Notes: a model not told the origin generated them from the letters alone. Numbered from the stretch's first letter, positions 27,302-35,976 are shown. The stretch is 64,000 nt of DNA from Hufsiella arboris (GCF_009834875.1 NZ_WVHT01000011.1:1-64000); one strand, 5' to 3'. Program-made: numbers and translations.

Positions 27302-27853
27302 TTAATTGAGGTATTTGCGCATCCTCTTTTTATATCCCGCCAGGATGAATAGCGGCGATGCGATGGTGAAAAGGATGCGTTGGACAACCAACGATGGTTT
27401 TGCAAGCCTGAACGATTTATTATATGTTTTTAACAAATAAAATAGCTGCAGCAATGGCGGAACACCGTCATCGTCGGTACGGTCATCATTCGCAAGGCCG
27501 GTTGCAGTCTCCAGAAAATATTCCGTGTCCAGTGCCGGGTAAACCTTCCAGTTGACGACTGCAGGTTTGTTCGAGTTGTTCCACATTGAATGCGTTTTAC
27601 CGGGCAAAATATGTATCAAACTGCCCGGCTGATATTTCTGAATATGATGATCAATCCGAACAGTCAGCTCACCCGAAAGAACCGTAAAAAATTCTTCCTG
27701 GGACGGATGGTAATGCGAGGGCGGCTCCCTCGAAAACGGCGGATATGTAGCCTCCATTTCCAGCATTTCACCTGAAGTGTCGGACGAACTGTTTATATAT
27801 TGAATAACCTGCCCGGTTTTAGCATTGGTGATAATCTTATTCTTATATGCCAT
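27302..27853 (-). CDS. Cupin domain-containing protein
   Basis: A 183-aa protein starting at the ATG at 27853 (MAYKNKIITNAKTGQ); an earlier ATG at 27886 is possible but gives an atypical N-terminus. A single cupin domain covers about 10-110: PSHYHPSQEEFFTVLSGEL supplies the H.H.....E metal ligands of motif 1, and PGSLIHILPGKTHSMWN motif 2. The C-terminal 60 aa are helical with a hydrophobic stretch (ILFTIASPLFILAGY) that may dip into the membrane. Probably a small-molecule-binding protein or sensor; no substrate can be assigned. Confidence 0.8.
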   Translation of the reverse strand: MAYKNKIITNAKTGQVIQYINSSSDTSGEMLEMEATYPPFSREPPSHYHPSQEEFFTVLSGELTVRIDHHIQKYQPGSLIHILPGKTHSMWNNSNKPAVVNWKVYPALDTEYFLETATGLANDDRTDDDGVPPLLQLFYLLKTYNKSFRLAKPSLVVQRILFTIASPLFILAGYKKRMRKYLN

Positions 27854-27963
27854 AATTTTAATGTTCGGGGGAAAGCGGGGGAACAAACGTCCCCCCGCTG
27901 AATCACAATTAACTAAATTGCATTGAGCACACTCGCCTGAGCAGGCGTTTAGAGAAGGGGTAT

Positions 27964-28803
27964 TTATTCTATTTTTTGGAGTACCGTTGTAGACATGCCG
28001 GTGCTGGTTGAGCTGATTGATTTAACCACGCCAACTCCGTGCGCTACCCAAACTTCCAAACTCTCGTGAATGTCGAAGCCACCCACGTTGTTTCCGTTGA
28101 TCTTTGTTGATGAGGAAATGTCATTGCCGCTTTCAAACTTGCTGCAGGTAAACGTTCCCGCCGGAACTGTGATGGTTTCCACCTTTGTAACCGTTCCCGG
28201 ATGTTGCTTAATTGACTGAGTCATTTCATACAGGTCTACATCTGTGTCCGAGCTTTTCAATTCATACTTTAAGTACATGCCCTGCGTTTCGGGCCCGGCA
28301 AAAGTTAGCTTGCTGCCTTGTTTTACAGCATTTTCCATTACCTGGCTTACCGGGAAGCCTATGGGTGCCGCTTCCAAAACGGTAACGCCCTCCATTGCTT
28401 TGAAAATGTCGATCACTTCATTCCATTTTTCAGGTAAAACGAGCCGTGTAAATGTTTTCCCGTCGGCCGTATACATGCCGTTATTGAAATCCATTTGTTC
28501 GTCATCATAAACCAGGTGTGTGCGAAGATTGTAAACGCGCAGGCCGGCTGAGTCTTTTGCCCCGGTTATCCATCTTGTTTCCGTTCCCTTGCTGCCATCT
28601 TCCATCTCGACAGCATACTGGTATTTGCGCCCGGACTCCGGAATAAAACTTGCTTCGGCGTCGTCGCCGTTTCCACCATTGTCGCCGGGAGAATCATCGG
28701 TTTTTTTACATGACGCTATGCTAAGTAAAAGCGCGGCAAATAGGCCCGCGTAGAATAGCCTTCGTTGATGTCTTTGTTTGTTGTTGATCTTAAACACATT
28801 CAT
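27964..28803 (-). CDS. Hypothetical lipoprotein
   Basis: A 279-aa lipoprotein: signal peptide, lipobox LLSIASCKKTD, then a Gly/Asp/Asn-rich linker (GDNGGNGDD). The mature domain has alternating strands (YQYAVEMEDGSKGTETRW, YNLRTHLVYDDEQMDF, ETITVPAGTFTCSKFES) and VAHGVGVVKSI, a pattern seen in DUF3108-like beta proteins that bind lipophilic ligands. I can place it only as an envelope lipoprotein of unknown function. It heads the minus-strand run with the cupin and YceI genes, 110 bp upstream of the cupin. Confidence 0.65.
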   Translation of the reverse strand: MNVFKINNKQRHQRRLFYAGLFAALLLSIASCKKTDDSPGDNGGNGDDAEASFIPESGRKYQYAVEMEDGSKGTETRWITGAKDSAGLRVYNLRTHLVYDDEQMDFNNGMYTADGKTFTRLVLPEKWNEVIDIFKAMEGVTVLEAAPIGFPVSQVMENAVKQGSKLTFAGPETQGMYLKYELKSSDTDVDLYEMTQSIKQHPGTVTKVETITVPAGTFTCSKFESGNDISSSTKINGNNVGGFDIHESLEVWVAHGVGVVKSISSTSTGMSTTVLQKIE

Positions 28804-29050
28804 TTCCTTAATTTTTCTGCAAGGTTAATGGCTGCGTTTTTTTAATTAATGCCAGCACGACATACAGCATGCTGCTGTAATTAAGCACGTTGTTATTGAC
28901 GCTTAACGCGATTAATAAACCTAATTTGCTGTTGATTGGGGTTTTTTTGCAGTTCGTCGATAATAAGAATTTCCTATTTCGTGCGGCGATTTTAAACCAG
29001 GAATGGCAGACTTCTTAACGCTACGGTTTTCACTCTCGTTTTAACGGTTT
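28804..29050. other. Divergent intergenic region
   Basis: No gene is visible. It separates the minus-strand lipoprotein gene from the plus-strand Bor-like gene. TTAATG at 28825-28830 and ATTAATG at 28845-28851 followed by CCAGCACG resemble, with one missing base, the operator-like boxes found upstream of the SusC gene at 39739. The right part leads into the LytTR-type motif at 29051. Confidence 0.35.
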
Positions 29051-29113
29051 GTCGACGAAATACATCCCTCTGTCGCTATGGCTTTAACATCGTAAATGCC
29101 GTGGATAGCTTTG
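29051..29113 (+). promoter_or_regulatory. Candidate LytTR-type operator and -7 element upstream of the Bor-like gene
   Basis: The segment 29051-29078 (GTCGACGAAATACATCC then CTCTGTCGC) matches the motif at 24733 in the blocks TCGACG, AA, CC and TCTGTCG at identical spacing. TAGCTTTG at 29106-29113 fits the TAnnTTTG -7 consensus and lies 27 bp after the motif, nearly the same distance as at 21284. Transcription would start about 18 nt before the ATG at 29135. Confidence 0.45.
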
Positions 29114-29134
29114 ATCAAAATTATTAACGCTAAA

Positions 29135-29431
29135 ATGATTAAAAAAGCAACTCAAATTACCTTATCGATGTTAGCAGCTGCCATGCTCTTAACATCCTGC
29201 TATTCTTACACCGCTGTTGTAGGAAAAGGGCCTCAAACCAATCAGGCTGTGAAAAAGTGGAACCATTATGTCGTGTACGGACTGGCTCCCGTTGGTGTGT
29301 CAGATTCAAAGGAGCTGATAGGTGATGCCAAAGATTACACTATCAATGTTCAGCACTCGTTCGTTAACGGATTAGTTGCTGCTTTGACACTAGGAATTTA
29401 CACCCCTACAACTACCACAGTTACCAAGTAG
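29135..29431 (+). CDS. Bor-family-like small lipoprotein
   Basis: A 98-aa lipoprotein. The start at 29135 (MIKKATQITLSMLAAAM) gives a proper signal with lipobox LLTSCYSYTA. The mature segment KKWNHYVVYGLAPVGVSD, INVQHSFVNGLVAALTLGIYTP and the threonine-rich end resemble the Bor lipoproteins and their Bacteroidota relatives: a W..y..yGL.p and a hydrophobic Gly-rich segment followed by YTP. The function in this phylum is unknown. It is followed by a small membrane-protein gene 64 bp downstream and preceded by a candidate LytTR-controlled promoter. Confidence 0.7.
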   Translation: MIKKATQITLSMLAAAMLLTSCYSYTAVVGKGPQTNQAVKKWNHYVVYGLAPVGVSDSKELIGDAKDYTINVQHSFVNGLVAALTLGIYTPTTTTVTK

Positions 29432-29495
29432 TAACGCTTTCTCACATTCGCGTATGATTATTTACTTAGTCATACGCGATCAGTCAATTTTAATT

Positions 29496-29699
29496 ATGCG
29501 GTTTAAGAAACTACTAATATCACTTGCCCTTATTTTATCACTTATCAGCGTTCGCGAAGTGGTCAATGTATGCCGCTATAATGACAGCCTTAACAGTTAC
29601 GGGTACGGCTATATATCTGGCAATATCATGCTGGTTGTTTTTTGGATGGGATTTTGTTGTTTTTTGGCCGGCAAAATCCGCAAAGAGGGAAAATATTAA
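29496..29699 (+). CDS. Small membrane protein (67 aa), hypothetical
   Basis: Starting at the ATG at 29496, the protein has two predicted membrane helices (KLLISLALILSLISV and GNIMLVVFWMGFCCFLAG) separated by a short polar loop (VCRYNDSLNSYGYGY) and a charged C-terminus (KIRKEGKY). An in-frame ATG at 29454 would add 14 residues with no clear role. I do not recognise a family. It lies between the Bor-like and cytochrome c genes on the same strand, with gaps of about 64 bp on both sides, so a shared transcript is likely. Confidence 0.55.
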   Translation: MRFKKLLISLALILSLISVREVVNVCRYNDSLNSYGYGYISGNIMLVVFWMGFCCFLAGKIRKEGKY

Positions 29700-29762
29700 T
29701 TCAGTGGGCTGATAATCAGCATATCCTGGCGCAACGAACTAATCAATATAAATAATTCACAA

Positions 29763-30737
29763 ATGAAAATTTTAAAAGTACTGGCTTGTGTTTTAGCCTT
29801 TGTAGTATTACTGGCTTTCGCGGCAGGCGGATATGTCTATTATGCGCTGCCCAATACCGGCAAACCGGCTGATGTAACGATTGAAGCCACTAGTCAAAGG
29901 ATTGAACGTGGTAAATATCTGGCGAATCATGTAACAGTTTGTATGGATTGCCATAGCAGCCGCGACTGGAGCTTATATGGCGGCCCCATGAAAGAAGGCA
30001 ATTTTGGTGGCGGCGGCGAAGTGTTCGATGCGCTTAAAGGGTTTCCCGGCAATTTTTACGCTTCCAACATCACACCTTTCGCGCTGGGAAAGTGGACTGA
30101 CGGAGAAGTGTTGCGCGCAATAACAACTGGCGTGAGTAAAAATGGAAAAGCTTTGTTTCCGGTGATGGGATACCACCGCTTTGGCCGCATGGATCAGGAA
30201 GACGTTTACAGTATCATTGCCTACATCCGTACCCTGCAGCCTGTAAGTAATAATGTGCCAGTGTCAAAAGCCGATTTTCCGGTAAGCGTGCTGATAAATA
30301 CCTTTCCCCAAAAAGCCGATTTTCAAAAAATTCCAAGTGAATTTGATACTGTTAGTTATGGTGGTTACCTGGTTAACGCAGCCGGTTGTGTCGATTGTCA
30401 TAGTAAAACGGATAAGGGTAACATTATCCCGGGAACAGAATTTGGCGGAGGGATGGAATTCAAACAGCCCGGAGGCGTTATGCGCTCCCCCAATATTACG
30501 TTTGATAAAGGTACCGGAATAGGCGGTTGGTCGGCCGAAAATTTCGTAAGCAGGTTTAGGGCTTACGCCGACAGCAATTATCATCCCACTAGACTGAAAC
30601 TTTCGGATGTAAACACACCGATGCCCTGGAAAATGTATGGGGGTATGAAAGCCTCTGATTTGCAAGCTATTTACGTGTATTTGAAAACGTTGACACCAAT
30701 GAAAAATGCAGTGGTTAGAATTGAGAAATCCCGTTAA
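29763..30737 (+). CDS. Diheme cytochrome c
   Basis: A 324-aa protein anchored by an N-terminal membrane helix (VLACVLAFVVLLAFAAGGYV). Two class-I heme sites are visible: CMDCH at residues 60-64 and CVDCH at 209-213, each followed by the usual ...G.Y, NIT-type and methionine-bearing segments (ASNITPFALGKW, RSPNITFDKGTGIGGW, MPWKMYGGM). The tandem layout corresponds to periplasmic electron-transfer cytochromes found with alcohol or sugar dehydrogenases. The gene ends before a strong terminator at 30811. It is a plausible electron acceptor for the PQQ-dependent dehydrogenase at 63422, but they are far apart. Confidence 0.9.
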   Translation: MKILKVLACVLAFVVLLAFAAGGYVYYALPNTGKPADVTIEATSQRIERGKYLANHVTVCMDCHSSRDWSLYGGPMKEGNFGGGGEVFDALKGFPGNFYASNITPFALGKWTDGEVLRAITTGVSKNGKALFPVMGYHRFGRMDQEDVYSIIAYIRTLQPVSNNVPVSKADFPVSVLINTFPQKADFQKIPSEFDTVSYGGYLVNAAGCVDCHSKTDKGNIIPGTEFGGGMEFKQPGGVMRSPNITFDKGTGIGGWSAENFVSRFRAYADSNYHPTRLKLSDVNTPMPWKMYGGMKASDLQAIYVYLKTLTPMKNAVVRIEKSR

Positions 30738-30810
30738 TAACATTTTCAATAAAGTCAGTTATACTCGAAATAGCCAAAAAGGCAGATACAATCAGGAAAA
30801 TTGCCTGACA

Positions 30811-30844
30811 GAAGAGGCCGCCTTAATGAGCGGCTTCTTTTTTT
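30811..30844 (+). terminator. Rho-independent terminator after cytochrome c
   Basis: A 10-bp stem (AAGAGGCCGC with GCGGCTTCTT, one G-U pair) closes a loop of about 7 nt and is followed by a T tract. It marks the end of the Bor-like / small membrane protein / cytochrome c unit and separates it from the PUL. Confidence 0.85.
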
Positions 30845-30877
30845 ACCCGACTTCCTGTTAGTGATTTCAAAAACTCG

Positions 30878-30909
30878 TTTGGTCCTCGCAGTTCTGTTAC
30901 CTAGCTTAG
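30878..30909 (+). promoter_or_regulatory. Likely promoter of the GH42 gene
   Basis: TTTG at 30878-30881, a 20-bp spacer and TAGCTTAG at 30902-30909 (7 of 8 consistent with TAnnTTTG) fit the Bacteroidota consensus. The start site would be near 30913, 16 nt before the ATG at 30929. Confidence 0.5.
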
Positions 30910-30928
30910 TGAGCAGAAACTAATAACA

Positions 30929-33010
30929 ATGATCCAAATAAACTTACGCATTCTAATCCTTGTCCTTCTTTCAGCTATTGCTGTTAACGGGACAAGTTTT
31001 GCGCAAATAAAAAAAGATAAACTGCTTTTTGGTGTTGCTTATTACGATGAGTATATGCCATATGACCGGCTCGATAGTGACGTTTCAATGATGAAAGAAG
31101 CGGGTATCAATGTCGTGCGCATCGCCGAATCCACTTGGAGTACCATGGAGCCCCAGGACGGTGTTTTTGATTTCAGTCATATAGACAGAGTGCTTAACGC
31201 GATGAACAAAGCGGGTATAAGCGTAATTATCGGCACACCTACTTATGCCGTGCCGACCTGGCTGGTAAAAAAGTATCCTGATGTGTTGGCCATTACGCCG
31301 AAAGGCCCAAACCAATATGGGCCTCGTCAGAATATGGATATCTCAAACATTCATTTCCGCGAATATGCGGAAAGGGCAATCCGCAAAATGCTGGAGCACG
31401 TTAAAAATCATCCGGCGATAATCGGTTATCAAATCGACAATGAAACTAAGTCATATGGTACAAGCGGACCAAATGTACAATCGCAGTTTGTCGCTTATAT
31501 GAAAGAGCGATATCCTTCGCTGGATAGCCTGAATAAAATATTCGGCCTGGATTACTGGAGTAACCGGATCAATAACTGGAATGATTTCCCATCAGTCAAC
31601 GGAAGTATAAATGCTAGTTTGAATGCAGAGTTTGCCAAATTTCAACGCTCGCTGGTAACAGAATATCTTGGCTGGCAGGCCAAAATTGTGAGAGAATATA
31701 AAAAGCCGGAGCAGTTTGTGACACAAAATTTCGACTTCGACTGGAAAGGGTACTCTTACGGAATACAGCCGGAGGTGGATCATTTTGCAGCTGCCAAGGT
31801 CCTTGATATCGCAGGAGTGGATATTTATCACCCATCACAGGATAAACTTACAGGTGCAGAAATTTCTTTCGGCGGTGATATGGCCAGATCTATGAAGGGC
31901 GGACAAAACTACCTGGTGATTGAAACGGAGGCACAGGGGTTTCCGCAATGGGTTCCTTATCCGGGACAGTTAAGGTTGCAGGCATTCAGTCATCTGGCAT
32001 CGGGGGCCGACATGGTTTCATACTGGCACTGGCATTCAATACACAACTCGGCGGAGACTTATTGGAAAGGTTTGTTGAGCCATGATTTTCAGCCAAATCC
32101 TACTTACCAGGAGGCCAAAACTATTGGAGCTGATTTCCAGAAACTTAGTCCGCATCTGGCGAATTTGAAGAAGCAAAACCAGGTAGCGATACTCTTCAGT
32201 AACGAAGCACTTACCGCTTACAACTCGTTCGGACCAGGTACTTACAACAATGTTCTGCGGCCGATGTATGATTTGCTTTATAATATGAACGTCGGCGTCG
32301 ATTTCGTCGATCCTTCCAGTAAGGAGATTGAAAAATATAAACTCGCTATTGTGCCAGCATTGTATGCTGCACCCGACAGCCTGTTGCAGCGCTTAAATCG
32401 CTTTGTGAAAAATGGTGGCCATATCGTTTATACTTTCAAGAGCGGGTTTTCAGATGAGCACAACAAAGTAAGAACAACTATTCAGCCAGGCATTATCGGC
32501 GAAGCCTGTGGTATTCGCTACAGTGAGTTTACTGATCCGGGGAAGATCGGGCTCAAGAATGATCCTTTCCTGGTTGGTAAAGCGGATAATTATACCGAAA
32601 AATGGATGGAACTGATTGAGCCCACAACGGCTAAAGTACTGGCATATTACGATCATCCGGCTTGGGGAAAGTACGCGGCCGTTACCCGAAATAATTACGG
32701 CAAGGGCGTGGCAATTTATATTGGATGCGGTACCAGTACGGCTATAACAGAAAAGATACTGGAAACAGCAATTAAGAGCGCGGGACTATGGGGAAAAGAT
32801 CAAAGTCTAAGGTTTCCGTTGATTGTTAAATCCGGAATCAACCAGCAGGGAAAGGCAGTTCATTACTACTTCAACTATTCAGCTGAGCCAAGGACAATAA
32901 ATTATACGTATCAAAAGGGAATCGAACTGATCTCAGGAGGAGCCATAAGCGCTCAAAGTAAATTAACCTTGCCCGCCTGGGGTTTTCGTATCATCGAGGA
33001 ACAATGGTAG
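30929..33010 (+). CDS. GH42 beta-galactosidase
   Basis: A 693-aa secreted enzyme (signal peptide ending in TSFAQ). Domain order is typical of GH42: TIM barrel (30-400; FGVAYYDEYMPYDRLDSD, RIAESTWSTMEPQDG), a trimerisation-type domain (400-610; FKSGFSDEHNKV) and a small beta domain at the C-terminus. The acid/base is E172 in GYQIDNETKS and the probable nucleophile E332 in LVIETEAQGFPQW. It removes terminal beta-galactosyl residues from plant or microbial oligosaccharides. It opens the PUL: its own promoter and terminator isolate it, and the membrane regulator follows downstream. Confidence 0.95.
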   Translation: MIQINLRILILVLLSAIAVNGTSFAQIKKDKLLFGVAYYDEYMPYDRLDSDVSMMKEAGINVVRIAESTWSTMEPQDGVFDFSHIDRVLNAMNKAGISVIIGTPTYAVPTWLVKKYPDVLAITPKGPNQYGPRQNMDISNIHFREYAERAIRKMLEHVKNHPAIIGYQIDNETKSYGTSGPNVQSQFVAYMKERYPSLDSLNKIFGLDYWSNRINNWNDFPSVNGSINASLNAEFAKFQRSLVTEYLGWQAKIVREYKKPEQFVTQNFDFDWKGYSYGIQPEVDHFAAAKVLDIAGVDIYHPSQDKLTGAEISFGGDMARSMKGGQNYLVIETEAQGFPQWVPYPGQLRLQAFSHLASGADMVSYWHWHSIHNSAETYWKGLLSHDFQPNPTYQEAKTIGADFQKLSPHLANLKKQNQVAILFSNEALTAYNSFGPGTYNNVLRPMYDLLYNMNVGVDFVDPSSKEIEKYKLAIVPALYAAPDSLLQRLNRFVKNGGHIVYTFKSGFSDEHNKVRTTIQPGIIGEACGIRYSEFTDPGKIGLKNDPFLVGKADNYTEKWMELIEPTTAKVLAYYDHPAWGKYAAVTRNNYGKGVAIYIGCGTSTAITEKILETAIKSAGLWGKDQSLRFPLIVKSGINQQGKAVHYYFNYSAEPRTINYTYQKGIELISGGAISAQSKLTLPAWGFRIIEEQW

Positions 33011-33069
33011 TGGGCGGCAGCTGCAAAGTTGCCTGCAGACAATCTTCATTAAACAAAGAGAGCGTCGAT

Positions 33070-33127
33070 ACCAATATTGAAAGCAAAAAAAGCAGACTTC
33101 AGTGTTATCTGCGATATTGGTTTTTTT
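33070..33127 (+). terminator. Terminator after GH42
   Basis: ACCAATAT (33070-33077) pairs with ATATTGGT (33114-33121) and encloses an inner GCAGA/TCTGC hairpin. A seven-T run follows directly. It ends the GH42 transcript before the regulator gene. Confidence 0.75.
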
Positions 33128-33175
33128 GTTTATTTTTAGAGCATATAACCATTTTATTTTAAACCTGAATTTTAA

Positions 33176-33192
33176 CTTAATACTGAATTAAG
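33176..33192. promoter_or_regulatory. Short inverted repeat upstream of the regulator gene
   Basis: CTTAAT-ACTGA-ATTAAG is a perfect 6-bp inverted repeat about 30 bp before the ATG at 33223. A further TTAATG lies at about 33202. It could be an autoregulatory site since the TTAAT core recurs in the boxes upstream of GH3, GH43 and SusC, but the arrangement differs. Confidence 0.3.
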
Positions 33193-33222
33193 TACAAGGC
33201 TTAATGGGTAAGTTCTGAAATA

Positions 33223-35811
33223 ATGCGCCTTCCTGATCTTAAGTTGTTTATAACTGCTATACTAATATTTCTGTTCGCTGGAAACTCGAATGCGCAGTCT
33301 TATGGCCTTGCTTTTAACAGTTATGATGTAGTACAGGATAAGCGGACCTCACTTGATATAGATCTGGACAAACTAAACCGGGCGGGCCAGATCGAACTTG
33401 CATTCGATCTTTCTTTTCTGCCTAATCACTCAAATTATTTCGGTTATGTATTCCGTTTGATCGGTAATGAACAGCAAAATATCGATCTCGTGTACGACAA
33501 TCAATTTAGCAATCATCATTTTAAATTAGTTGTAGGCGAAAAGGTAAGTAACATTTCTTTTGATATTCCTGTCACCTGTCTGTTTTCTGAATGGAACAGG
33601 TTAATTATCAGTCTTGATGTTGATCACGATAGAATTTCTTTAAGCTCAGGTAAGATCAATCTTTCACAATCAGGACTTCATTTACAAAAAAGTAATACTT
33701 ATAAGCTTTTATTCGGTGCTAATAATTATAAACGGTATCAAACGACCGATGTTCCGCCGATGAAGCTGAAAGATATTCGTATCAGTTCAGGCGGTAAGCT
33801 TGTTTATGATTTTCCGCTTTCAGAAAGTAACGGCAATTTTTTGACGGACAAAATAAACCAGTCGAAAGCATCTGTCTCTAATCCGCTTTGGGTAAAGGCT
33901 GGTCATCAAAAATGGTTTCTTGAAAAAGAAGCAACAATAAATGGCGTTGTAAGTACTGCGTTCAACGCCGCAAAAGAGGAAATTTACTTTATTTCGCCTG
34001 ATTCGTTGAAAATTTACTCTGCCAGAGACGGGCGTTTTTTAACATCTGTTGCTTATAGATCAGGAACCCAGAAATTTATACCAGGTTCTCAGTCGCTATA
34101 CGGTGATGGCCAGCTTTACAGTATTTATACGGACATGAAGACGGTTGTTCCGTACAACTTTCAAAGCCGGGATTGGAACCAGTATTATAAAACTGTGGTC
34201 GATGCCACGAATTATGGCCACATTAACAAGTTTTATTCGGCCGCTGACAATTCGGTTTACATGATTGGAGGTTATGGCCAGTTCATCTATAAAGACAGTG
34301 TTCTGAAATATGACATAACAAAACAATACTGGCAAAATGTCCCTGTAAAAGGAGATGTTTTTACGCCACGTTATCTCGCCGGGCTCGGTACAACTGCTAA
34401 TGGCGATACAGCTTATATCATTGGTGGTTACGGCAGCGCGACCGGCAGGCAAATAGCTAATCCGCGCAATCTATATGATATTATGCGCTTCACAGTTAAG
34501 GATAGATCTTTTAAGAAGCTAGCGGAAATAAAGACACAAAATGAAGATTTCGTATTCGCCAATTCCCTGATTATTGATTCAAAACACAAAACCTATTACG
34601 GATTAATATTTCCTCAAAACAAGTATAAAACCTCGCTGCAGTTAATCAAGGGCTCGCTCATGTCACCTGATTACGAACTGCTTGGAGATAATATTCCATT
34701 TCTTTTCCATGATGTGGAATCGTACGTCGATTTTTTTTACTGCGCGCAAACGAAAAAGTTTTTTGCTGTCACCTTGCTAAAAGTGAAGAACCAAACTCAG
34801 GTTAAGATATTTTCGCTACTGGCGCCGCCCGAGCCGTTTGTCGTTACATCGATTGAAAATAAAATTTCCATTAGCTGGGTAATAGCAGGGACAGCAATCC
34901 TGCTAGCGGGTATTCTGTTGTTTTTTTATTTTAAACGGAAGCGAGTTAGAAAGAATTTTATACCTGAAAAGCCGCTTTCTGCCGAAATATTAGAAGTGTT
35001 AAATAAGCCAAGTTCCTATACACATTCGGAAAATCGCGTAAAATTTGAGTCGAATGACGAGGAATCAGCTGAAACGCAGCCGGTAAAAAGCTCGGTATTT
35101 CTTTTTGGCGATGTGCAGCTCTTCACTGCTAATGGAACAGACATCACCGGGAGCTTTACACCGCTTTTAAAGGAGCTCTTCGCGGTTATCCTGATTTATT
35201 CGGTTAAGTGGGGAAGGGGTGTCAGTTCCGAAAAGCTAAATGAAATTTTATGGTTTGATAAATCGGAGCAAAGTGCACGTAATAATCGATCGGTGAACAT
35301 TGCCAAGCTAAAATCGCTTTTGGACCAGTTTAACGGTAAATGTAACCTTGTTAAAAATTCGGGGAACTATAAAATTGAAGTTGACTACAGCGAAGTTTTT
35401 GTTGATTATCATAGCTTTTTGAATATTATTTCTTCAAAAAATAAGATCAGTAAGGAAAATGTCACACAGCTCACTCAGATAACACAGCGGGGTAATTTCC
35501 TTGCAAATATGGAATTCGAGTGGCTGGATATTTTCAAATCTGAGGTTTCAAATGAAGTAATTGACTACTACCTGGAAGCTGCAAGTTTAACAACCATTGC
35601 CTCTGATCCTGAATTTCTGATTAGGCTTGCCAATCATATTTTTTATGTCGACCCGGTTAATGAAGAGGCGATGAGGTTAAAATGTAAGGCACTCGTATTT
35701 CTCGGCAAACATTCACTGGCAAAAAGCACTTTTGAAAACTTCAACAAGGAATACCGCTTGATCTATGGTGAAAACTTTATGAAAGATTTCCACGCAGTGC
35801 TCGAGTATTAA
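33223..35811 (+). CDS. Membrane-spanning transcription regulator: LamG/kelch sensor with SARP-like output
   Basis: An 862-aa protein. After a signal peptide (ending in NSNAQ) residues about 26-230 look like a concanavalin/LamG-type domain (RLIISLDVDHDRISLSSG), and about 230-545 like a kelch beta-propeller (VYMIGGYGQFIYKDSVLKY, AYIIGGYGSATGRQ). A single membrane helix at about 550-570 (WVIAGTAILLAGILLFFYF) precedes a positive KRKRVRK stop. The cytoplasmic part has a winged helix (LKELFAVILIYSVKW, GVSSEKLNEILWF, ARNNRSVNIAKLKSLL) followed by about 120 aa of helices resembling a BTAD domain, as in SARP regulators. Placed between GH42 and GH3 with no other PUL regulator intact nearby, it is the best candidate activator of this locus. 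Sensing and DNA-binding are inferred. Confidence 0.75.
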   Translation: MRLPDLKLFITAILIFLFAGNSNAQSYGLAFNSYDVVQDKRTSLDIDLDKLNRAGQIELAFDLSFLPNHSNYFGYVFRLIGNEQQNIDLVYDNQFSNHHFKLVVGEKVSNISFDIPVTCLFSEWNRLIISLDVDHDRISLSSGKINLSQSGLHLQKSNTYKLLFGANNYKRYQTTDVPPMKLKDIRISSGGKLVYDFPLSESNGNFLTDKINQSKASVSNPLWVKAGHQKWFLEKEATINGVVSTAFNAAKEEIYFISPDSLKIYSARDGRFLTSVAYRSGTQKFIPGSQSLYGDGQLYSIYTDMKTVVPYNFQSRDWNQYYKTVVDATNYGHINKFYSAADNSVYMIGGYGQFIYKDSVLKYDITKQYWQNVPVKGDVFTPRYLAGLGTTANGDTAYIIGGYGSATGRQIANPRNLYDIMRFTVKDRSFKKLAEIKTQNEDFVFANSLIIDSKHKTYYGLIFPQNKYKTSLQLIKGSLMSPDYELLGDNIPFLFHDVESYVDFFYCAQTKKFFAVTLLKVKNQTQVKIFSLLAPPEPFVVTSIENKISISWVIAGTAILLAGILLFFYFKRKRVRKNFIPEKPLSAEILEVLNKPSSYTHSENRVKFESNDEESAETQPVKSSVFLFGDVQLFTANGTDITGSFTPLLKELFAVILIYSVKWGRGVSSEKLNEILWFDKSEQSARNNRSVNIAKLKSLLDQFNGKCNLVKNSGNYKIEVDYSEVFVDYHSFLNIISSKNKISKENVTQLTQITQRGNFLANMEFEWLDIFKSEVSNEVIDYYLEAASLTTIASDPEFLIRLANHIFYVDPVNEEAMRLKCKALVFLGKHSLAKSTFENFNKEYRLIYGENFMKDFHAVLEY

Positions 35812-35976
35812 TTTATAACGCTCACGTTATTTTAAGATAAAATACCTCCTCCTTACTATTACAGAACCATTTTATAAGGTCATTTCTGCAAATAGCAGAA
35901 GAACTATTTATGCATTTAAAAAAAACAACGCCTGAAAATCAGTGGTTTAATAAATCGATTTTAAATTTTCAATGTC
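35812..35976. other. Intergenic region after the regulator
   Basis: No gene and no strong terminator hairpin is visible. It is AT-rich and leads into the operator-like boxes of GH3. TTCTGCAAATAGCAGAA at about 35885 is a short palindrome that may form a hairpin but lacks a T tract. Confidence 0.35.

Noticed and set aside
27934-27947. CGCCTGAGCAGGCG palindrome as a terminator after the lipoprotein gene
   Set aside because: The stem is only 5 bp with a 4-nt loop and no T tract on the relevant strand.
29763-30737. Cytochrome c as partner of the PQQ dehydrogenase in one unit
   Set aside because: The genes are 32 kb apart and separated by a strong terminator; the link is only biochemical plausibility.
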